A stretch of DNA of 64,000 bases from Alistipes sp. GTDB taxonomy: Bacteria > Bacteroidota > Bacteroidia > Bacteroidales > Rikenellaceae. Every line of letters starts with the position of its first letter. Position 1 is the first letter of the stretch. The notes beneath the pieces were generated by a model that had not been told where the DNA came from, searched no databases, and saw only the letters and a program-made list of their open reading frames with translations. Of the stretch, positions 25,427-33,382 are shown in pieces. Both the position numbers and the translations under genes were made by a program. The DNA lies in the NCBI GenBank assembly GCA_020026415.1, contig JAHHQL010000004.1:35772-99771 (forward strand), written 5' to 3'.

Positions 25427-25460
25427 CCGCGGGGCGGATTACGGGAACTCCGCCCCGCGG
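25427..25460 (-). terminator. GC-rich hairpin after the ABC permease gene
   Basis: Perfect 12-bp repeat CCGCGGGGCGGA / TCCGCCCCGCGG with a ten-base loop, 12 bp after the stop. Downstream (minus strand) is A/T-rich but lacks a clean T-run. Confidence 0.65.
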
Positions 25461-25471
25461 TAAACAGGGTG

Positions 25472-26800
25472 TTAATATTTGTAGTTGATCCACTTGAGGA
25501 TCTCCTTGATGCCGGGTTTTTTGCCGTACATCAACACGCCCACGCGGTAGATCTTCGAGGCGAACCACACCATGACGACAAACGACAGGTAGAGCAGCAC
25601 GAGCGAGAAGATGACCTCCCACATGGGGATCTCGTAGGGGATACGCGCCATCATGACAATGGGCGAGGTGAAGGGTATGATCGAGAACCAGAAGGCCACC
25701 GACGAGTTGGGATCGTTCATGACGACCATCGAGATGATGAGGGCAAGGATGATCGGCAGGGTGATGGGTGTCTGCAACTGGGCGGAGTCCTGTACGCTCT
25801 CGACGGCGGAACCCACGGCGGCGAACATTGCCGAATAGAAGAGGTAGCCGCCCAAGAGGAACAGCGTGAGGAATCCGAAGATCTTCGCCAGATATGCCGT
25901 ATCGGTTGCGGTGGTCACGGCCTGCAACATGTCGGAGTCGAGATTGGCGTTCATGGCGACCAGTTCGGCGGAACCGCCTTGGTGGACGGCTTCGACACCC
26001 TGCATGATGTCGTCGGGCATCATCGTCGGGATCAGTACCGAACCCACACCGAGTACCAATACCGCCCAGATCAGCAACTGCGTCAGGGCAACCGAGGCCA
26101 CACCGAGAATCTTGCCCATCATCAGATCGAACGGACGCACCGACGAGACGAGTACCTCCATCACGCGGGAACTCTTTTCTTCGATGACCGCCTGCATGAC
26201 CATCGAACCGTAGATCAGGATGAACATATAGAGCAGGAAGCCGAGGATGTAGCCGATGACCGATGCGGCGGCGGTGGATTGTGCCTGCGTGTCCTCCTCC
26301 TGCGATTTGTCGTTGCGGAAGACCTGCATCGTCACGGGACTTTCGACCTCCTTGAGGATGGTTTCGAGGTTGTCGATGTTGTACCCCTTGAGTTTTTCGG
26401 TCTCGATGTAGTCCTGGATTTGGTCGCGGATCTCGTTTTCGAGTTTCATCGACGAGGAACTATTGGCATAGAGGCGGATGTCGCTCTGGTCGGTCATGAT
26501 CTCGGAGCCGATGTGCAGAATACCGAATTTGTCGGTCATCAGACTGCGGGCCTCATCGACTTTGACATCGCTCGGTGTGAATTTCAGCGACGGGGTGTTC
26601 TTCAGATGCGGGGCGATCAGACGGCTGTCGTCGATCACCACGACCTCTTTTTCGTCTCCCGTGGCGTAAACCATGACGAGTGCCGGAACGACCATCAGGG
26701 CGATCATCAGCACGGGCATCAGAAGGGTGGTCAGAATGAATGATTTTTTGCGGGCGCGTTCGTTGAACTCGCGCTGCATGATGAGAAATATGTTGCTCAT
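25472..26800 (-). CDS. ABC-2 type transporter permease (NatB-like)
   Basis: 442 residues. An N-terminal membrane helix (about 20-45) precedes a large extracytoplasmic domain (about 45-170), then five further hydrophobic segments (about 180-420). This is the DUF/ABC2_membrane_3 layout of NatB-type permeases, which export Na+ or other substrates with a NatA ATPase. The N-terminal REFNERARKKSFILTT motif is typical. The gene lies 13 bp after the ATPase gene, so the two form one exporter. The substrate cannot be told from the sequence. Confidence 0.9.
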   Translation of the reverse strand: MSNIFLIMQREFNERARKKSFILTTLLMPVLMIALMVVPALVMVYATGDEKEVVVIDDSRLIAPHLKNTPSLKFTPSDVKVDEARSLMTDKFGILHIGSEIMTDQSDIRLYANSSSSMKLENEIRDQIQDYIETEKLKGYNIDNLETILKEVESPVTMQVFRNDKSQEEDTQAQSTAAASVIGYILGFLLYMFILIYGSMVMQAVIEEKSSRVMEVLVSSVRPFDLMMGKILGVASVALTQLLIWAVLVLGVGSVLIPTMMPDDIMQGVEAVHQGGSAELVAMNANLDSDMLQAVTTATDTAYLAKIFGFLTLFLLGGYLFYSAMFAAVGSAVESVQDSAQLQTPITLPIILALIISMVVMNDPNSSVAFWFSIIPFTSPIVMMARIPYEIPMWEVIFSLVLLYLSFVVMVWFASKIYRVGVLMYGKKPGIKEILKWINYKY

Positions 26801-26813
26801 GGTTGTTCGGTTT

Positions 26814-27737
26814 TTAGAGTTTGCCGTTCACGGCACGGATGAAAATGTCGTTCATCGAGGGGATGATCTCGCGGAACGAACGCAATTCGACCAGATCGTT
26901 CGTGCGGGCGATGACCGTTTTTAAGTCCTCGTTGCGTTCGACATGGAATTTGAGGGTGTGCAGTTCGCCGAAAGACTCCTCTTCGGAGGGGAGAATCTCG
27001 CCGAAACGGGTCAGATTTTCCGTAAGTCGCTCCTCGTCACCGCGGAACTGCACCTCGAAGATGTTCGCTCCGTGGCGGCGGCGGATCTCTTCGGTCTGAC
27101 CTGAAAGGATGTTGTGCGATTTGTTGATCAGTGCGATGTGGTCGCAAAGTTCTTCGACGGATGCCATGTTGTGGGTCGAGAAGATGATCGTTGCGCCCTT
27201 TTTGTGCAGACGGAGAATTTCGTCCTGAAGCACCTTGGCGTTGATGGGGTCGAAGCCGGAGAACGGCTCGTCGAAGATGAGCAGTTCGGGTTCGTGGAGC
27301 ACCGTGGTGATGAACTGCACTTTCTGTGCCATACCTTTCGACAATTCATCGACCTTCTTGTTCCACCACTCCTCGATGCCGAAACGCTCGAACCACTCCT
27401 TCAGACGCATCAGTGCGTCGTGGCGCGAGATACCTTTCAGACGGGCGAAGAACAGTGCCTGTTCGCCGACTTTCATTTTCTTGTAGAGTCCGCGCTCTTC
27501 GGGCAGATAACCGATGCGGAAGATGTCTTCGGGACTCAGCGCATGGCCGTTGAACAAGACGCGACCCGTGTCGGGTGCCGTGATGCGGGTGAGGATGCGG
27601 ATCAGTGTGGTTTTGCCCGCACCGTTGGGACCCAAAAGACCGAAGATCGATCCTTTGGGGATGGTGAGGGACACGTCGTCCAAAGCCTTGTGGTTGGTGT
27701 ATTGCTTCGAAACGTGTTCGATCGAGAGTAAATCCAT
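26814..27737 (-). CDS. ABC transporter ATP-binding protein (NatA-like)
   Basis: 307 residues. Walker A is GPNGAGKTTL (about 37-46), the signature is LSKGMAQKVQ, Walker B with the catalytic Glu is LLIFDEPFSGFDP, and the switch His is in STHNMASVEEL. A C-terminal extension of about 80 residues after the nucleotide-binding domain is usual in this subfamily. It is the first gene of the two-gene exporter operon and powers the downstream permease. Confidence 0.94.
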   Translation of the reverse strand: MDLLSIEHVSKQYTNHKALDDVSLTIPKGSIFGLLGPNGAGKTTLIRILTRITAPDTGRVLFNGHALSPEDIFRIGYLPEERGLYKKMKVGEQALFFARLKGISRHDALMRLKEWFERFGIEEWWNKKVDELSKGMAQKVQFITTVLHEPELLIFDEPFSGFDPINAKVLQDEILRLHKKGATIIFSTHNMASVEELCDHIALINKSHNILSGQTEEIRRRHGANIFEVQFRGDEERLTENLTRFGEILPSEEESFGELHTLKFHVERNEDLKTVIARTNDLVELRSFREIIPSMNDIFIRAVNGKL

Positions 27738-27763
27738 AGTTTATGGTGGTTTAAATGATTTTG

Positions 27764-27771
27764 CAAAGATA
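27764..27771 (-). promoter_or_regulatory. -7 element of the NatAB-like operon
   Basis: TATCTTTG on the minus strand (27771-27764), giving a leader of about 20 nt. A TTTG lies 25 bp upstream, longer than usual. Confidence 0.6.
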
Positions 27772-27801
27772 GAATTTTTCCGAAATATGTCGTTTCCAAA
27801 C

Positions 27802-27831
27802 AAAAAATCGGCAGATTGATTCTGCCGATTT
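27802..27831 (-). terminator. Terminator of nrnA
   Basis: Minus-strand stem AAATCGGCAGA / TCTGCCGATTT followed by further T residues, 14 bp after the stop. It overlaps the upstream edge of the next promoter. Confidence 0.88.
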
Positions 27832-27844
27832 CGGGAATCGGGAT

Positions 27845-28879
27845 TTATTCGGCGTCGAGGTTGCCCTCTTCGACAAATTCACGCACGGAACGCACGTAGT
27901 GTTCGATGGTCTCCTCCATCGTCACGAACGACTTGCCGCCCGCGGCGTTTTTGTGGCCGCCGCCGCCGAAATATTTCCGTGCGAAGATATTCACATTGAC
28001 ATTGCCCTTCGAACGCAGCGACACGCGGATGAATTTGCGGTGCTGGGTGAACATCGCCGACATGACGACCTCCTTGATCGAGAGCGGGTAGTTCACAAAA
28101 CCCTCGCTGTCGCCCTGCTGGAACTGGAACCGCCGCATCTCGGACTCCTTGAGCGACATGTACGCCACACGACCGCCCTCGAAGATCTGCATCTTGCGGT
28201 TGATGCAGTAGCCGAACAGACGCGCACGCCCCTCGGTGTAGGAGTTATAGACGCGGTTGTGGAGTTCGGGGATGTTGATGCCGCGCTCGATGAGCGTTGC
28301 CACGCAACGGAACAATTCGGGCGTGAGGTACGAGAAGGCGAAGTTGCCCGTGTCGGTCATCATGCCCACATAGAGCGATTCGGCGATCTTTTTGGTGATC
28401 TGCTCCGAGCCGAACATATCCTCGATCAGGGCATAGACCAGATAACAGGTCGAACACATGTCGGGATAGGAGAACGACACGTCGAACTCGGCGGGTTGGA
28501 GGTGGTGATCTATGAGGATACGCTTGGCGGAGGTGTTGGCGGCGATGATGTCGGAGAGGTTCTCCAGACGCGACAGCGTGTTGAAGTCGAGACAGAAGAT
28601 CAGGTCTGCCTTTTCGACCGCCTTGGCGGCGCGTCCCTGCTCATCGGTCTTGAAAACGACCAGTTCGTCGATACCGTCCATCCATTCAAGATAATAGGGG
28701 TATTTGGTGGGAACGATGCAGGTCACCGTATGCCCCAGCGTGCGCAACATTTCGGCCCATGCGATCGACGAGCCGATGGCATCGCCGTCGGGATTGGTGT
28801 GGGCAACGATCACGATATTCTGACCCGGCGGCGTGATGAGTTTGAGCAACGCCTCGGTTTTTTCTTTCGGAAAATTCAT
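27845..28879 (-). CDS. DHH-family phosphoesterase, NrnA-like (nanoRNase / pAp phosphatase)
   Basis: 344 residues. The DHH domain shows VAHTNPDGDAIGSS (motif I), an Asp in LIFCLDFNT and the name-giving IDHHLQP; the DHHA1 domain ends with GGGGHKNAAGG. This pattern is that of NrnA proteins, which degrade 2-5-mer RNAs and dephosphorylate 3'-phosphoadenosine 5'-phosphate. The start is set at the ATG at 28879: an upstream in-frame extension of 75 residues is low-complexity, crosses the promoter and the divergent gene's control region, and is not family-like. Which activity dominates is inference. Confidence 0.92.
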   Translation of the reverse strand: MNFPKEKTEALLKLITPPGQNIVIVAHTNPDGDAIGSSIAWAEMLRTLGHTVTCIVPTKYPYYLEWMDGIDELVVFKTDEQGRAAKAVEKADLIFCLDFNTLSRLENLSDIIAANTSAKRILIDHHLQPAEFDVSFSYPDMCSTCYLVYALIEDMFGSEQITKKIAESLYVGMMTDTGNFAFSYLTPELFRCVATLIERGINIPELHNRVYNSYTEGRARLFGYCINRKMQIFEGGRVAYMSLKESEMRRFQFQQGDSEGFVNYPLSIKEVVMSAMFTQHRKFIRVSLRSKGNVNVNIFARKYFGGGGHKNAAGGKSFVTMEETIEHYVRSVREFVEEGNLDAE

Positions 28880-28912
28880 TTCTAAAACCTTTTTCGGTTG
28901 AGTCTTTCTTGA

Positions 28913-28944
28913 CAAAGATATGAAAAAAACTCTGAAAATTACAA
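28913..28944 (-). promoter_or_regulatory. Promoter of nrnA
   Basis: Minus-strand TTG (28944-28942), 21-bp spacer, TATCTTTG (28920-28913). The expected leader is about 28 nt, consistent with the ATG at 28879. Confidence 0.75.
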
Positions 28945-28962
28945 TCTGTTGTCCTATATTTG
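28931..28962 (+). promoter_or_regulatory. Promoter toward the HAD hydrolase gene (distal)
   Basis: TCTG at 28931-28934, 20 bp, TATATTTG at 28955-28962, then GC-rich leader. A second, weaker TATCTTTA lies at 29092-29099 immediately before the gene. The divergent nrnA promoter overlaps this segment. Confidence 0.6.
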
Positions 28963-29107
28963 CAGGTAAAGGGCTCTGTTTTTCACCCGATTGTGGCGGT
29001 CGGGAATCCTGCTTCGGTCCGCAAACCGACAAAAATGGCGGATTCTTTCCCAAAAAAACACCCGGAAAGAGGAATCTTCGCCGAAAAATCTTATCTTTAC
29101 ACATTAA

Positions 29108-29965
29108 ATGTGCATCACCATGGAGAATAAACCACTGACCATCGCTTTGATCTACGATTTTGACGGGACGCTGGCTCCCGGCAACATGCAGGAGTATGAT
29201 TTCATTCCGGCCGTCGGAAAGAGCAACAAGGAGTTCTGGACGGAATCCAACTCGCTGGCCGAAGATCAGGATGCCGACGGAATCTTGGCGTATATGTGGC
29301 GCATGTTGCAGGCGGCACGTTCGAAGGGATTGTCCCTAAGGCGCGAGGCGTTTCAGGAGTCGGGACGCGGTGTGGAACTCTTCGAAGGGGTACGCGAATG
29401 GTTTTCTCGTATCAACCGCTACGGCGAGCAGCGCGGTATCCGCATCTGGCACTACATCAATTCGTCCGGCCTGAAGGAGATCATCGAGGGTACGCCCATT
29501 GCGGGCGAGTTCCGCAAGATCTATGCCTGTTCGTACCTCTACGATGTGGACGGCATCGCCTACTGGCCTGCCGTGGCGGTCAATTACACGAACAAGACGC
29601 AGTTCGTCTTCAAGATCAACAAGGGCGTGGAGTCGGTGTACGACAGCCGCGAGGTCAATCGCTACATTCCCGAAAAGGAACGCCCCATCCCGTTTGCGCA
29701 CATGATCTATGTGGGTGACGGAACGACCGACATCCCCTGTATGCGTCTGGTGAAGAGTTCGGGCGGGCATTCGATTGCCGTGTATAATCCCGCGAAAAGC
29801 GGGGCGCGCCGCGAGTTGTCGTCGCTGATCCACGACAACCGCGTGAATTACGTCTGCGCCGCCGATTACCGCGAAAATTCCGAGATGGATACTCTGGTGA
29901 AAACCATCATCGACAAGATCGCGCTGGACGACCGTCTGGAGCGGATGAAGGTCGCCGTAAAATAA
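29108..29965 (+). CDS. HAD-superfamily hydrolase
   Basis: 285 residues. HAD motif I is YDFDGTLAP (nucleophile Asp and general acid Asp), motif II INSSG, motif III a lysine in the 180-200 region and motif IV GDGTTDIPCM. The cap is inserted after motif I and is helical (about 35-105), as in C1-type phosphatases. Substrate unknown; phosphoserine-phosphatase-like hydrolysis is the general expectation. Two in-frame ATGs are possible, 29108 and 29120; the first would be almost leaderless from the TATCTTTA element, the second is slightly more conservative. It starts a run with rdgB and folE. Confidence 0.82.
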   Translation: MCITMENKPLTIALIYDFDGTLAPGNMQEYDFIPAVGKSNKEFWTESNSLAEDQDADGILAYMWRMLQAARSKGLSLRREAFQESGRGVELFEGVREWFSRINRYGEQRGIRIWHYINSSGLKEIIEGTPIAGEFRKIYACSYLYDVDGIAYWPAVAVNYTNKTQFVFKINKGVESVYDSREVNRYIPEKERPIPFAHMIYVGDGTTDIPCMRLVKSSGGHSIAVYNPAKSGARRELSSLIHDNRVNYVCAADYRENSEMDTLVKTIIDKIALDDRLERMKVAVK

Positions 29966-29988
29966 GCATATAAACAAAAAAAGATACA

Positions 29989-30570
29989 ATGGAACTGATA
30001 TTTGCAACAAACAACGCCCATAAAATCAGCGAAGTGGCTGCCACGTTGGACAGTCGCTACCACATCGTCACCCTCAAGGAGTGCGGCATCACGGAGGATA
30101 TTCCCGAAACGCATCCGACCATCGAGGGCAATGCCTCGCAGAAGTCGCACTACATCTACGAGCGCACGCACCGCAACTGCTTTGCCGACGATACGGGTCT
30201 GGAGGTCATGGCTCTGGACGGCGCACCGGGCGTGCGTTCGGCACGCTATGCGGGCGACCGGCACGATTTCGATGCCAACAACCGCCTTCTGTTGAAGAAT
30301 ATGGAGGGCAAAACCGACCGCCGAGCACGTTTCCGCACGGTCATCTCGCTGATCTTGGACGGTGAGGAGCATCTCTTCGAGGGGGTCGTCGAGGGACGTA
30401 TCATCGACCACGAGGTCGGTACGGGCGGATTCGGCTATGATCCGATGTTTGTTCCCGACGGTTACGACCGTACGTTTGCCGAGATGACTGCCGACGAGAA
30501 GAACGCCATCTCGCACCGCGGACGCGCCGTGAAGAAATTGGCGGCATATTTGCAATCTATTGAAAAATAA
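29989..30570 (+). CDS. rdgB: Non-canonical purine NTP pyrophosphatase (RdgB/HAM1)
   Basis: 193 residues. RdgB hydrolyses dITP, ITP and XTP to the monophosphates, keeping deaminated purines out of DNA and RNA. The N-terminal substrate loop is ATNNAHKI, the catalytic region FADDTGLEVMALDGAPG, with GTGGFGYDPMFVPDGY and the C-terminal SHRGRAVKKL, all hallmarks of the family. Length is typical. The gene follows the HAD hydrolase by 23 bp and its last codons contain the folE promoter. Confidence 0.96.
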   Translation: MELIFATNNAHKISEVAATLDSRYHIVTLKECGITEDIPETHPTIEGNASQKSHYIYERTHRNCFADDTGLEVMALDGAPGVRSARYAGDRHDFDANNRLLLKNMEGKTDRRARFRTVISLILDGEEHLFEGVVEGRIIDHEVGTGGFGYDPMFVPDGYDRTFAEMTADEKNAISHRGRAVKKLAAYLQSIEK

Positions 30571-30580
30571 GGTACTTTTG
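30549..30580 (+). promoter_or_regulatory. folE promoter inside the 3' end of rdgB; predicts a leaderless mRNA
   Basis: TTTG (30549-30552), exactly 20 bp, TACTTTTG (30573-30580). Only six bases separate the -7 element from the folE ATG at 30587, so transcription should begin at or next to the start codon. Confidence 0.75.
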
Positions 30581-30586
30581 CACCCT

Positions 30587-31201
30587 ATGGAACACGAAAT
30601 CAGCAATTACCTGAAGCAGGAGCACTACAATCCCGATAAGATTGAGGCCCTCAAACAACATTATAGAGCCATCCTCGAACTGTTGGGCGAAGATGCCGAC
30701 CGCGAGGGGCTGTTGAAAACTCCGTTGCGCGTGGCGAAGGCCATGTCGTTCCTCACGAAGGGATATGAGGAGGATCCGATGGCCATCATCCGCGGTGCCA
30801 TGTTCAAGGAGGAGTACAAACAGATGGTTTTGGTCAAGGACATCGAACTCTACTCGATGTGCGAACACCACATGCTGCCCTTCTACGGCAAGGCACACGT
30901 CGCCTACATTCCGAACGGCTACATCACGGGTCTGTCGAAGATTGCCCGCGTGGTGGAGACCTTTGCACGCCGCCTGCAAGTGCAGGAGCGTCTGACGGTA
31001 CAGATCCGCGACTGCATTCAGGAGGCATTGAATCCGATGGGTGTGGCGGTGGTGGTCGAGGCGAGCCACATGTGCATGCAGATGCGCGGTATCGAGAAAC
31101 AGCAGTCCGCAACGACCACTTCGGCCTTCACGGGGATCTTCCTGTCGGATCACCGCACCCGCGAGGAGTTCATGAACCTCATTTCGCACAATTACAGATA
31201 G
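30587..31201 (+). CDS. folE: GTP cyclohydrolase I
   Basis: 204 residues. FolE opens GTP to dihydroneopterin triphosphate, the first step of folate (and queuosine precursor) synthesis. The zinc ligands are in SMCEHHMLPFYG (C92 and H95) and HMCMQMRG; VAYIPNGYITGLSKIARVV is the family signature. The homo-decamer forms in the cytosol. The ATG at 30587 is preferred over an upstream in-frame TTG at 30560, which lies within rdgB and upstream of the promoter. The gene ends at a bidirectional terminator shared with mscL. Confidence 0.97.
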   Translation: MEHEISNYLKQEHYNPDKIEALKQHYRAILELLGEDADREGLLKTPLRVAKAMSFLTKGYEEDPMAIIRGAMFKEEYKQMVLVKDIELYSMCEHHMLPFYGKAHVAYIPNGYITGLSKIARVVETFARRLQVQERLTVQIRDCIQEALNPMGVAVVVEASHMCMQMRGIEKQQSATTTSAFTGIFLSDHRTREEFMNLISHNYR

Positions 31202-31226
31202 TTATCCGTCCTTCGGGACAACGCAT

Positions 31227-31270
31227 AAAAAAAGGAGAAAATTCCCCGAACGGGAGTTTTCTCCTTTTTT
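31227..31270. terminator. Bidirectional terminator between folE and mscL
   Basis: Stem AAAGGAGAAAA / TTTTCTCCTTT with an inner CCC/GGG; A-run on the left and T-run on the right allow use from both sides. Confidence 0.9.
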
Positions 31271-31285
31271 GTTCCACGTGGAAAC
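31270..31285. other. parS-like palindrome
   Basis: TGTTCCACGTGGAAAC matches the ParB-site consensus TGTTnCACGTGnAACA at 14 of 16 positions, including a perfect 12-bp core TTCCACGTGGAA. It lies between the folE/mscL terminator and the mscL stop codon. A single site far from a known origin may be chance. Confidence 0.35.
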
Positions 31286-31714
31286 TTATTTGCGCTCTTT
31301 CAACAGGTCGCGGATCTCGGTCAGCAGCACCTCCTCCTTCGAGGGCGCGGGTGCCGGAGCGGGTTTGGCGGCCTCTTCCTTCTTGTGACGGTTCGAGATG
31401 CGCTGGATGAGGCTGACGAACACGAAAATCGAGAAGGCGATGATCAGAAAATCGACCGTCGTCTGGATGAATTTGCCGTAGGGCAGGGCGGCCTCGGTGA
31501 TGCCTGCCGCTTCGTCGGCTTCGCGGATGACCCATCTCAGATCCGAGAAGTTCACTCCGCCGCCGATCAGACCGATCAACGGCATGATGATGTCGTTCAC
31601 CAGCGAGGTGACGATCTTGCCGAATGCACCGCCGATAATCACACCGACTGCCATGTCAAGCACGTTGCCTTTCATGGCAAACGCCTTGAAATCCGATAGA
31701 AATTTGCTTTTCAT
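31286..31714 (-). CDS. mscL: Large-conductance mechanosensitive channel MscL
   Basis: 142 residues. The homopentamer opens under extreme membrane tension to release solutes on osmotic downshock. N-terminal amphipathic helix FLSDFKAFAMKGNVLDMAVG leads into TM1 (VGVIIGGAFGKIV), a periplasmic loop with the conserved NFSDL, TM2 (about 85-105, DFLIIAFSIFVFV), and a charged cytoplasmic C-terminal helix. It is the last gene after the LuxE-like and cytidylyltransferase genes, 26 bp downstream, so it is probably co-transcribed. Confidence 0.97.
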   Translation of the reverse strand: MKSKFLSDFKAFAMKGNVLDMAVGVIIGGAFGKIVTSLVNDIIMPLIGLIGGGVNFSDLRWVIREADEAAGITEAALPYGKFIQTTVDFLIIAFSIFVFVSLIQRISNRHKKEEAAKPAPAPAPSKEEVLLTEIRDLLKERK

Positions 31715-31740
31715 GCGTATGTGGGTTTAAATGTTGTGTG

Positions 31741-32388
31741 TCAGAGTTTGCGGCTTGCCACGATCACTTCGGCGGTGGCAAAATCCTCAGGGTAGTCGAT
31801 GTCGAGTCCTTCGATGCGGTCCACGACCGACATGAACGGATGATCGCCGATGCGTTGGTGGCGTTCCACCCACAATGTGCGCGGGAAGATGAAGAATGCA
31901 CTCGTCTCGATGTAGATCGGTTCGAGGGTCTGGGTGCGCGGGATGTTGTCGAGCGAGTAGTTCAGCGGACGCCCCCGATACCATGTGTAGGTGCGGATGC
32001 ACTCGGCACTGAACGAGGAATCGTATGCCCCGGACTGCACTTCGCGGATGGCACGCGAGATGGTGTCGGCCTTGATGAAAGGCGAGGTGGCGTGTGCCAG
32101 CACGTAGAGGTCGGCTTCGACCTCGCTGACAAACGCATCGTAAATTTCGGCACCGAGTGTCGTGTTTTCGTCCAGACGTTTGTCTCTTTTGAGCAGACGA
32201 ACGCCTTGGGGAAGATATTCGCGGATCTCCTCCGAACTGCAATATACATAGATTTCGTCCAACTCCTTGACTTGGGTCAAAGTCCTCAGGATGTGACACA
32301 TCAGCGGTTCGCCGCCCAACAGGCGGAGGTTTTTTCCCCGAACGCGCTGACTGTTCAGACGAATGGGTACAAAGGCAACGGTTTTCAT
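31741..32388 (-). CDS. Cytidylyltransferase, CMP-acyl sugar synthetase type (NeuA/KdsB-like)
   Basis: 215 residues with the CTP-binding N-terminus FVPIRLNSQRVRGKNLRLLGG, the variant of the LPARxGSKR loop found in acylneuraminate cytidylyltransferases, then PLMCHILRTL, and an AHATSPFI segment near residue 116 that corresponds to the LQPTSP motif. Such enzymes activate sialic, pseudaminic, legionaminic or related acids for surface glycans. No partner synthase (NeuB) is nearby, so the sugar is unknown. It starts 14 bp after the LuxE-like gene and precedes mscL. Confidence 0.85.
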   Translation of the reverse strand: MKTVAFVPIRLNSQRVRGKNLRLLGGEPLMCHILRTLTQVKELDEIYVYCSSEEIREYLPQGVRLLKRDKRLDENTTLGAEIYDAFVSEVEADLYVLAHATSPFIKADTISRAIREVQSGAYDSSFSAECIRTYTWYRGRPLNYSLDNIPRTQTLEPIYIETSAFFIFPRTLWVERHQRIGDHPFMSVVDRIEGLDIDYPEDFATAEVIVASRKL

Positions 32389-32402
32389 AGTCGGAAGGTG
32401 TT

Positions 32403-33371
32403 TTATTGAACCAGAAGATTGCAGCCGCGGATGTCGCTGTGGGCGATGCGCCCCTCGATTTCGAACGAGCCGTCACGGTGGACGATACCCGCATCTTCGG
32501 TTTGGATGAAGGCACACGACCAGCGGTTCGCAAGGTCGATGATGTTCAGTCCGCCGCGCTCCTCCTTTTCGAGCAGGGCGAACGGGTCGTTGATGTCGCG
32601 CGTTACGACCTGCATCCATCGCGGACAGTAGAAGCGGTTGTGTCCGTGAGAATAGGCCTGCGAGGTGAGTTCCGCCATGCCGTATTCCGAATGGATCTCT
32701 TCGACGCCGAACGCATCGCACAGGATTTTGTGGAACGCTTCTTTCGAGATCTCCTCGCGGTAGCCTTTCATGCCGCCCGTCTCCATGACGATGGTGTCCT
32801 TGAGTTTCGGGGCGTACTCCTCGGCCAGATCCCACAATGCGTAACTTACGCCCAAGAGAATCTTGGGCTTCGGATCGGCGGCCATGTCCTTCAGCAGGCG
32901 TTCGTGGTCGTCGAGGTAGAATCCTCCCGAACCGCACGCCTTGATCAGTCGGTCGGCCATATAGACCAGCGACGAACCTTTACGGCGCAGGTAATTCGGC
33001 AGGAGCGCATAGAGGCTGAGCCTGCCGGGGTCGCCGTAGAAGGTGCGGAATGCTTCGGTAAAGGCGCGTTCGTAGAGGGCGAGCGAGCGCATCGGATGGC
33101 GTGACGAGGTCATGCCTGTGGTGGCCGAAGAGGTGAAGACCGCTTCGGGAGCCTTGTCCCCGCAATAAACCTCGTGGGTCTTGAACAGGGAGATGGGCAT
33201 AAACGGGATTTCGCGAAGGGAGCCTACCTGCATGGGGTCGATGCCCAATTCGCCGATATATTGGCGGTAGGGCGGAGTGCGGAGTGCTTGGTCGCGGAAA
33301 ATCTCCATCGCCGTGTGTTCGAACTCTTCGTCGGTCGAAATTCGGAATATTCTGTCGTGGTTGTTCATCAT
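32403..33371 (-). CDS. LuxE-like acyl-protein synthetase / acyltransferase (ANL superfamily)
   Basis: 322 residues. The family marker is a phenylacetate-CoA-ligase-like AMP-binding core: FTSSATTGMTSSRHP (P-loop-like, about 80-94), METGGMKGYREEIS, SEYGMAELTSQ (adenine/AMP pocket) and a C-terminal EIEGRIAHSD. LuxE activates fatty acids as acyl-AMP and carries them as a thioester; in Bacteroidota such genes sit near surface-polysaccharide genes. The substrate is unknown. The N-terminus is MMNN; the promoter -7 element ends three bases before the first ATG and six before the second, so the second Met may be the true start. Confidence 0.8.
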   Translation of the reverse strand: MMNNHDRIFRISTDEEFEHTAMEIFRDQALRTPPYRQYIGELGIDPMQVGSLREIPFMPISLFKTHEVYCGDKAPEAVFTSSATTGMTSSRHPMRSLALYERAFTEAFRTFYGDPGRLSLYALLPNYLRRKGSSLVYMADRLIKACGSGGFYLDDHERLLKDMAADPKPKILLGVSYALWDLAEEYAPKLKDTIVMETGGMKGYREEISKEAFHKILCDAFGVEEIHSEYGMAELTSQAYSHGHNRFYCPRWMQVVTRDINDPFALLEKEERGGLNIIDLANRWSCAFIQTEDAGIVHRDGSFEIEGRIAHSDIRGCNLLVQ

Positions 33372-33374
33372 TTA

Positions 33375-33382
33375 CAAAGGTA
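33375..33382 (-). promoter_or_regulatory. -7 element directly before the LuxE-like gene
   Basis: TACCTTTG on the minus strand (33382-33375), 3 and 6 bases before the two tandem ATGs. A leaderless transcript is predicted. No -33 TTTG is evident. Confidence 0.6.
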
